Position numbers and translations under genes: made by a program. Of a stretch of 64,000 bases of DNA, positions 57,790 to 64,000 are shown piece by piece (position 1 is the stretch's first letter; every line of letters starts with the position of its first letter). The stretch is taken from NCBI RefSeq assembly GCF_003255815.1, contig NC_037673.1, positions 84,421,700 through 84,485,699 of the forward strand. Direction: 5' to 3'. Source of the stretch: Theropithecus gelada. Taxonomy: Eukaryota; Chordata; Mammalia; Primates; Cercopithecidae. A model generated the notes under the pieces. That model was not told where the DNA came from and did no database searches. It saw only the letters and a list, made by a program, of their open reading frames with translations.

Positions 57790-58760
57790 ACGTGTTTGAT
57801 GTGCAAAAATTAAGCGTATGATTCCTTTCCTCATGGAGCTAGCTATTTTCGCGAGAATAAAATGCTGAAATATGTTCAAAAGTAATCACAATACAACTTA
57901 ACATCACAATGCAAAGTTCTACAAACACTTCAGGGCACAGGGAAGATGGAGCATCTGAGTTTAAGAAAGTCTTTGCAAAGGATGTTTGAACAGGCTCTTG
58001 AATGAAGATAGGACTTCTCTAGGAAGAAAGGAGGAAAGGGCATCCCAGATGCACGTTGGGTTGTGTAAGGGTTGGATAGGGAAGGTTAGGATGGTGTCGT
58101 GTGGAAACTGTGAAGCAAGTGTAGCTGGTACACAAGGCTGGAGCAATTACAAGATAATCAGGAAATTGCAATGACTGTTTTAAGCCAAAAGGTTTAAACT
58201 TCCTACAGACAATAGGAAATTATAATTATTACTATTTTTCATTTTTCAAGTGTTTACATAAAAATATCACACACATTTTACATCAATATATAAAGATGAC
58301 CATACATATTGTTTTTCTTTTTCATTTTTTAATTGACTCCTGCCTCCCACTTTTTTCTCTCCTTCCTGTCTTATCCCCCTTCTCTACCCACATCTTTCCT
58401 TCCCCAACTCACATTAACACTTATTTTGTATCCTTTCTTTGTTTTCTCCTTGGTTATATAATTACATTCAAGCATACAGTATATGTATATATTCAATATC
58501 CATATACATAGGGTTTTTTTGGCCATTGTTTGCTTTACAAAAGAATACTTTGCATATTTTTCTGCATCTTGCTTTTTTTACTTGACTATTCTTAGAGGAA
58601 ATGTCTCCAAGTCAACAGGGCTAGCTCATTGCAGGTTTTTAAATAGGGGACTAACATAATCAGAATTTTATATCTGACGTACGATGTTAGAGTGGACAAT
58701 AAGTTTAAAAGGGGATAGAAACTGGAGGAAGGAGATAAACTGAGACATTAATCAAGTGAA
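57790..58760 (-). mobile_element. L2 LINE, antisense, split by an L1M fragment
   Basis: Left part: tttcctcatggagctagc, ggcacagggaagatgg, gaaaggaggaaagggcatccc, ggctggagcaattac, aagccaaaaggtttaaacttc … caataggaaat. Right part from about 58622: cattgcaggtttttaaataggggactaacataatcag, agtggacaataag … gaggaaggag. The two halves join exactly in the L2 text (gagccattgaagggttttaagcagg…). Confidence 0.75.
58222..58620 (-). mobile_element. L1M LINE fragment, antisense, nested in L2
   Basis: The text catcttgctttttttacttgactattcttagagg and the preceding AT-rich part (ttattttgtatcctttctttg, tatataattacattc) resemble antisense L1M 3' sequence. It breaks the L2 at 57790-58760. Confidence 0.6.
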
Positions 58761-59425
58761 AAATGATGGGGGCTTTAGCCAATGCAGTCACAGTTTTGGC
58801 AAGGACATATCCTTAGCACCTACAAGTCTCAAATAAAAAATGATTTACTATATAATGCATCTCAGTAAAATGCCAATGCCCACCATCATCTGAATCTAAA
58901 CATTTGACATTAGATGCTCTAAGTGTGCTGCTTGAGGAGCATAGGTTCAAAATATTTACCATTAGCTTAGCTAGAGTTTTGGGAAAAGGTGCTTTATTAT
59001 TCCATATACCATATACTTCCATATTTATTTCTCTACTTCCTCCTTTATTCTGCATATTTTCCTGCAAAATATCCCTAATCTCCAACTAGTTTTGAAACTC
59101 AATGGCTAAATCCACTGATGGTTTAGTTTAGAATTCATATCTACATTGTCTTTGAATAACAGCAACATTTTCCATCTTCCAGTTATACTATAATCCTTCT
59201 TTAGGTTACTCAGTGTTGGATGCGATTATACTACTTTTTATCCAGATTGCAATTAATGCAATCATGTAACACATTACTAATGCCAACTAGTGGTCTTAGC
59301 ATATTATAGTATAAATTTTCACAAGTTTTCTATATTTATAAATGCCTTTTCAACATCCAAACTGGGTAAATATTTCATTGGAACATCCAGTATATCATTA
59401 TCAGTCCTGTTAAACAAGTCTGGTT
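58761..59425. other. Unassigned stretch
   Basis: No repeat named. The antisense of about 58860-58970 shares a short gattcagat.gtggtcattgg-like string with 43310-43345, which may be a tiny repeat. Confidence 0.4.
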
Positions 59426-59429
59426 ATTC

Positions 59430-59535
59430 TGCGAATAAAATCCCACTTGTCATAATCATGATAAAGATAACATGACCTTTCCAACCTTCTGTCCCCAGAT
59501 ATCACTTTCAACCTCAGTCTTGCCAGTAATTTTGT
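59430..59535 (+). repeat. Inverted repeat, left arm
   Basis: Pairs with the reverse complement of 61206-61322. Shared strings include cataatcatgata.agataacatgacc, tttccaacct.ctg.cccca and tttcaacctca.tct. Identity is roughly 80-85% by eye over about 100 bp. Confidence 0.8.
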
Positions 59536-59828
59536 TTTGTTTTGTTTTGTCTTTGAGTTGGAGTCTCTGTCACCCAGGCTGGAGCGCAGTGACATCATCA
59601 TAGCTCACTACAGCCTTGAATTCCTGGGCTCAAGGGGTCCCCCTGCCTTCGCCTCTGAAGGAGCTGAAACCAAAGGTGAGCGTCACCGTGCCTGGCTAGT
59701 TTTTTAAAAGATTTTTGCAGAGACAAGGTCTCACTTTAGTGCCCAGTCTGGTTTCCAACTCCTGAGCTCAGCTTGCTTTGATCTCCCACAATGCTGGGAT
59801 TACAGATGTGAGCTACTGTGCCCAGCCT
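59531..59828 (-). mobile_element. AluJ, full length, antisense, (TTTTG)n tail
   Basis: A ttttg-repeat tail, then gtcacccaggctggagcgcagtg, cagccttgaattcctgggctcaagg (J-type), and tgtgagctactgtgcccagcc. Strongly diverged. Flanks agtaatttt and gataatttg suggest a decayed target duplication. Confidence 0.9.
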
Positions 59829-60314
59829 GATAATTTGCTACTAATCATAAAGCACCTAGGATTCTAAGAATTTAATTGTTTTAAAAATTAATTTTAAAAA
59901 TGTAAATACTTCAGAAAAATATGTAGAATAGTAGAACATCTACGGCCAGAACTAATAACTGTTAACATTTTGTTTTACTTATTTCCCATTAACCACCAGT
60001 GCTAATCCTAATCTACTCTTCCTGTCCCTATATAATCTCTATGATAAATTTGGTGTGCATCTTTCTTGTTCATGTTTATTTTGTATACACATAAGTATCA
60101 TAAACAATTTATACCTTTTGGTTTTAAAATGTTTATAGTAGTTACATTACTACATTTATCATTTTCACCTTCCTTTCTCCTCAATATCATTTTCTGAGAA
60201 CTAAACCATGTATAACTAAACCTATTTTAGTAGGACCAAGAGTATTTCAAGGATTATGCATATTTGTATATTTGTGTTTCTATGGGCAAAAACTCGAAAC
60301 TTGTCTACCATCAA

Positions 60315-61028
60315 TGTTAGGGACTGAATGAATTTGTCCTTTTAAATTCACATGTTGAGGCTGGGTATGGTGGCTCATGCCTGTAATCCCTGTGCTTTGG
60401 GAGGCCGAGGCAGGTGGATCACTTGAGGTCGGGAGTTTGAAACCAGCCTGACCAACACAGAAAAACCTCATCTCTACTAAAAATACAAAATTAGTCAGGC
60501 ATGGTGGTGCATGCCTGTAATCCCAGCTACTTGGGAGGCTGAGGTAGGAGAATCACTTGAACTTGGGAGGTAGAGGTTGCAGTGAGCCGAGATTGCACCA
60601 TTGCACTCCAGCCTGAGCAGCAAGAGCGAAACTCTGCCTCAAAAAGAAAAAAAAAAGCTCACGTGTTGAAGTCCTCACCCCTAACATGGTATTAGGAGGT
60701 ACGGTCTTTGGAAAGTAATCAGGTTTGGGTGAGATCATGGAGATCATGAGAGTGAATCCCCCATGATATTATTAGTGCCCTTAAAAGAAGAGAGAGAGAC
60801 ATGAAAAAGTTTTCTCCCTCTTTTTTTCTCTCACTGCACAAAGAGGTTAAATGAATAGACAGTGAGATGGCAGCCATCTCCAAACCAGGAAGAAGGTTTT
60901 CACTAAGAAGCAAATCCATCAGCACCTTCATCTTGGACTTCCTAGCCTACAGAACTATTAGAAATAAATGTCTATTGTTTAACCCACCCAGTCAATGGTG
61001 TTTTGTTACAGAAACCCAAGATAAGACA
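60315..61028 (+). mobile_element. MLT1 (ERVL-MaLR) LTR, interrupted by an Alu
   Basis: Starts tgttagggactgaatgaatttgtcc. After the Alu: gttgaagtcctcacccctaac, ttggaaagtaatcagg, gtgcccttaaaagaag, gatggcagccatctcc, cagcaccttcatcttggacttcc, gaaataaatgtctattg (poly-A signal region), ending gttacagaaaccc … ataagaca. This is the order of a solitary MaLR LTR. There is no internal or protein-coding retroviral sequence. Confidence 0.9.
60357..60655 (+). mobile_element. AluS, full length, nested in the MLT1
   Basis: From aggctgggtatggtggctcatgcc to gcgaaactctgcctc plus A-rich tail. Flanks tcacatgttga and tcacgtgttga differ by one base and form the target duplication within the LTR. Confidence 0.95.
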
Positions 61029-61205
61029 GCCAGGAAGTGGAATCATCAGATCGTAGCATATGCCCATTTCCCATTTGAAATTTAACTATATGTTGCCAAG
61101 TTACTCTTCAAAGTGGCTGTGCCAACTTACACTCTTGTTTTTTAGGATACCTATTATTTGACATTGTTATTCAGTAATGAGATGGATAAGAAGGCTGTCT
61201 TATTA

Positions 61206-61322
61206 TTGTCTAAATTGTGTTTAAAGATTATTGCCAGATTGAGGTTGAAAATGTTACCTGGGGGCAGGAGGTTGGAAAAGGTCATGTTATCTATATCATG
61301 ATTACGACAAACAGGGTTTTAA
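61206..61322 (-). repeat. Inverted repeat, right arm
   Basis: The reverse complement pairs with 59430-59535. The arms surround the L1M/MLT1/Alu nest, leaving about 1.7 kb between them. Confidence 0.8.
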
Positions 61323-62305
61323 ATTGTTTTTCTGATTGCAAATGAATATATATGTGGATTTATGTATGCATATTTTTTCCATGTATAAAATCCCAGTAGA
61401 AATTTGATCCGAATTAATGCTATATGATTGAGAATTGGAATTTACCAGAGATTGAATCCACAAAATTGGCATTCCACCATTTATCTCCAAAACATTTAAG
61501 TTTCCCAATTTGTTAGACAGTGCGAGTATTAGGAAGTCAAACTCTTACAGTTATAATTTACTATAACAGTGGTACTTCAGAGCTCAACTTGGGGAAGGAA
61601 AAATTATATTTAAGGCAGAAGACTATTTGACTATGAAATAACAAAATCATAATCAATTTGAATGGCAATTGAGAAAAGGTAAAGACAAAAAAAGAGATTG
61701 CTTTTTTTCTTTTGAATAATTTGTTTGAATTTGTATATTAAGTTCTTTGATATTGCCCAAATTTGAATAACTCTTTATGTGGTTATAAAGGAGAAACAAG
61801 AATGCAAAATACTGGTCTAGGTCTCAAGTGGTAACTGGGCACATCTGCACTAAATCTTTGCTTTTTTCCTTACCACACAACTAACTGAAACATGCACTGC
61901 AAAAAAAAAATTGACCATTGTAAAAATAGTAAGTCTCCCATTGAATCAGTTCACATTCATGCGGAGTGCTGTGGACGAAAGGAAATAGGGTATGATTTGA
62001 AATGACATTTGAACTGCCCTTTAAATAATAATTAATTATTCTCTTAAATGAAACTTTTGTTTTAAGAGAACAATTTTTTTCTCTCCCAAGAAATAAAAAG
62101 AGCCTGGGGAGAATATAGGAAGTGCAGGGTGGTCCATATAAAATAATGGATCACTATAATTCTAAATGGAACCCGTTTTTCATGAGCCCTACAAAATTGT
62201 TGCTGATTTCCAAATTCGAGTATTTCTTTCATAACGGAAAACTAAACCTTGGTGGGAGAATGCTGATTTTTGACTGATTTTGGATTTTAGGGAAGCATCA
62301 TGAAA
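61323..62305. other. Unassigned AT-rich stretch
   Basis: No repeat or gene recognised. Confidence 0.5.
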
Positions 62306-62309
62306 AAGA

Positions 62310-62347
62310 AATAAAGAAGCGAGGAAGAAAGAAAGAAAGAGAGAGAG

Positions 62348-62380
<33 letters not shown>

Positions 62381-62470
62381 AGGAAGGAAGGAAGGAAGGA
62401 AGGAAGGAAAGAAGGAAGGAAGGGAAAGAGAAAGAAAGAAGAGGGAGGGAGGGGAGGGGAGGGGAGAGAA
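62310..62470. repeat. Purine microsatellite (GAAA/GA/GGAA/GGGA)n, left block
   Basis: An almost pure purine strand: gaaa units, ga units, about nine ggaa units, then ggga units, directly before the Alu start. The Pro/Ser/Phe/Leu-rich antisense frames are artefacts of this composition. Confidence 0.95.
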
Positions 62471-62780
62471 GGGGGTAGTGACTCACACCTGTAATCCCAG
62501 AACTTTGGGAGGCCGAGGCGGGCAGATGATGAGGTCAGGAGATCAAAGCCATCCTGGCCAACATGGCAAAAACCCATCTCTACTAACATCAACAACAAAA
62601 ACAACAAATTAGTTGGATGTGGTGGTGCGTGCCCATAATCCCAGCTACTCGGGAGGCTGAGGCAGGAGAATTGCTTGAACTCAGGAGGCAGAGGTTGTAG
62701 TGAGCCAAGATCGCACCACTGTGCTCCAGCCTGGCAACAGAGCAAGACTCTGTCTCAAAAAAAAAAAAAAAAAAAAAAAA
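62471..62780 (+). mobile_element. Alu (S/Y-like) between two purine tracts
   Basis: Lacks the first few bases (begins gggggtagtgactcacacc), contains gaggtcaggagatcaaagccatcctggcc and an expanded (aac)n mid-linker, and ends agcaagactctgtctc with a 24-nt A run. Purine repeats abut both ends. Confidence 0.94.
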
Positions 62781-62956
62781 GAATGAAAGGAAGGAAGGAA
62801 GGAAGAAAGGAAGGAAGGAAAGAAAGAAAAAAGGAAGGATGGAGGGAGAGAGGGAGGGAGGGAAAAAGAGAGACAGGGAGATGGAATGGGAGGGAGGGAG
62901 GGAGAGAGGGAGAAAGAAAGAAAGGGAGGAAGGAAAGAAGAAAAGAAGGAAGGGTG
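62781..62956. repeat. Purine microsatellite (GGAA/GAAA/GGGA)n, right block
   Basis: Follows the Alu A tail as ggaa, gaaa and ggga units for about 175 bp, with similar make-up to the left block. Open frames through it are spurious. Confidence 0.95.
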
Positions 62957-62957
62957 G

Positions 62958-63230
62958 GTCCCTGTGATTTTGGCACTGGAATGGCCTGGATTCAAACCCT
63001 GGCCCTGCCATTAATTTTTTTTTTACACTTGATCTTAGCCAAAAGTCTGAGAGGAAGAAGTTCTACTATTAGTTTTTTGGGTAAGTCACTTAAATAGCTC
63101 GAGTTTTTGTTTTCTTCATATGAAAAGTAGAGAGAACAATGCATATCTTATAGAGTTCTTGTGAAAATGAAATGAGGGACTCTAAAAATTGAATAACTTA
63201 TGCCTGCCACATGCAGTAGCTCATTCCCAT
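62958..63230 (+). mobile_element. MIR SINE, sense, interrupted by a U2 retropseudogene
   Basis: Left part: cactggaatggcctggattcaaaccctggccctgcca. Right part: attagttttttgggtaagtcacttaaatagc … gttttcttcatatg … tatagagttcttgtgaaaatgaaatgag … aacttatgcctgccacatgcagtagctc. These are consecutive parts of MIR. The insert at 63015-63058 splits them. Confidence 0.8.
63015..63058 (-). pseudogene. RNU2 (pseudogene): 3'-truncated U2 snRNA retropseudogene
   Basis: On the minus strand it reads cttttggctaagatcaagtgt, exact to the 5' region of U2 snRNA (about positions 14-33), with a degraded start (ctctcaga for ctcggc), and then runs directly into an A10 tail. So the copy ends about 33 nt into U2 and is polyadenylated, the known form of L1-mobilised truncated U2. 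It lacks the Sm site and every 3' stem, so it cannot be functional. The flanks ctgccatta and ctactatta may be a worn target duplication in the host MIR. Confidence 0.88.
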
Positions 63231-63424
63231 CCAAATTTCCCATCTTTAGGAGTTTAAAAATATTTTCTCAAAAGTATAGAATTAAAATGAAATATTTTTC
63301 ATTGAATAAATTATTTTGCGTGAATTCTGGTACCATATCTCACTGGCCCCAAACAAAAGTATTCAATCAAGTCATTAATCAAACTTCCTGCAGAATACAT
63401 TTATTCCATGTAGTTCAGAATTAA
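63231..63424. other. Unassigned stretch
   Basis: No repeat or gene recognised. Confidence 0.5.
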
Positions 63425-63517
63425 CAGCATTTCTCAAATGTGCTTCCCAGAATTTTACTCTCATGAAATTCCCTTATAAAGAAGGTTTTCCTAATCTCAT
63501 AAATTTGGAAAATGCTG
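63425..63517. mobile_element. Short hAT-Charlie-type MITE
   Basis: 93 bp with inverted ends cagcatttctcaaa and tttggaaaatgctg (CAG…CTG, 13 of 14 paired). The internal text (cttcccagaattttactctc … aatctcataaattt) resembles a common Charlie-type consensus. An 8-bp target duplication is no longer evident. Confidence 0.65.
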
Positions 63518-64000
63518 TACTTTATCTCATTACTTCTCTGAAAAGTCCTCCAGTCAATATAGCTGTTTAAATTTAAGCCTATGTGTTCTTATTTCATTTG
63601 GTCATGGAAATATTCTAGGTAATTTCTTTTTATAGCGCATGGAATACATTTTGTGAATTGTTCATATAAGTGATCCGATTTGTTCCAGCAACCCAGCATG
63701 CAAATATAGTCATGCTTCTTTTGATGAAAACAGCGTGAAGACTTGATTTGCTGTTATTAGTAGGAACTTACTGTGTTTGGTCACCATGTTCATCATTTTC
63801 TAGCCTACTCCATTCTCTTGAGTTGTCTAAGAATTCTGATATTTTTTACTCAATCCAAAATGTTTTATTTTCTGCTTTCAAACACAAAGCAGAGAATAAA
63901 CTGAAAGCCTAATTTCCTTCTGCCAGAGGCTAGTGTTGCGTAGTCCAACAGAAGCTGATCGAGATGCTTCTCTTTACTAGCCTTGACACTGAACATGGTG
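63518..64000. other. Unassigned stretch to the window end
   Basis: No repeat or gene recognised. Confidence 0.5.

Larger units (their letters stand above)
59885..61160 (-). mobile_element. L1M LINE, antisense, interrupted by an MLT1 LTR
   Basis: Left part 59885-60314 (cagaactaataactgttaacattttg, tctttcttgttcatgtttattttg, aggaccaagagtatttcaagg). Right part 61029-61160 (gaagtggaatcatcag, gcatatgcccatttcc, tgttgccaagttactcttcaaagtggctgtgcc). These match adjacent pieces of antisense L1M text. The MLT1 lies between them. Confidence 0.7.

Noticed and set aside
62975..63010. tRNA-like string (ggattcaaaccctgg, B-box-like)
   Set aside because: It is the tRNA-derived part of a MIR, not a tRNA gene; no cloverleaf.
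62287..63097. Open frames of 140-152 codons on both strands
   Set aside because: They are produced by the purine microsatellites and the Alu (Ser/Phe/Pro/Leu or Lys/Glu/Arg/Gly runs). No real gene.

Overview
This is mammalian, specifically primate, nuclear DNA. It is AT-rich and repeat-dense, with no rRNA, tRNA, CpG island or unambiguous gene. About fifteen Alu elements or fragments place it in a primate. The Alu at 9709-10020 carries the diagnostic positions of Old World monkey AluY lineages (ggctcaagcctg near the start, agatccggccactg near the end) and has a perfect 15-bp target duplication. My reading is a cercopithecid (macaque/baboon/vervet type) intergenic or intronic interval.

Layout. 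0-10 kb: an L1M 3' end, a diverged direct duplication (266-537 and 1793-2032), a MER33-like DNA transposon split by an Alu, L2 tails, a 5'-truncated L1PA (7934-8443), and the monkey-type AluY. 10-20 kb: a degenerate minisatellite, a 1.3-kb DNA transposon (13817-15107) containing a templated insertion copied from 1.5 kb away, a second MER33-like element split by an Alu, a remnant of a hAT transposase (about 17499-17741) and a MADE1. 20-36 kb: a twin-primed (5'-inverted) L1PA with a perfect target duplication, an L2, CA microsatellites, an L1 3'UTR split by an AluS, and an Alu whose tail has become an AT/CA microsatellite. 36-44 kb: mostly unique DNA holding the only protein-gene candidate, two splice-flanked, phase-compatible open segments (40270-40463 and 42337-42400) that would encode a secretory-type N-terminus of unknown family. 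44-64 kb: several long antisense and sense L2 copies, a truncated L1PA, Alus, a second MADE1 able to form a miR-548-like hairpin, an L2 split by an L1M, a three-level nest (Alu in MLT1 LTR in L1M) flanked by an inverted repeat, an Alu lodged between two purine-rich microsatellites, and a 3'-truncated U2 snRNA retropseudogene inside a MIR.

Almost all content is mobile-element debris, so there is no operon-like or pathway logic to describe. What can be learned is insertion history (nests, target duplications, twin priming, fold-back and templated insertions) and one candidate spliced gene. Family names come from recalled consensus sequences, not from a database search. Boundaries are good to a few bases where target duplications are seen and to tens of bases otherwise.
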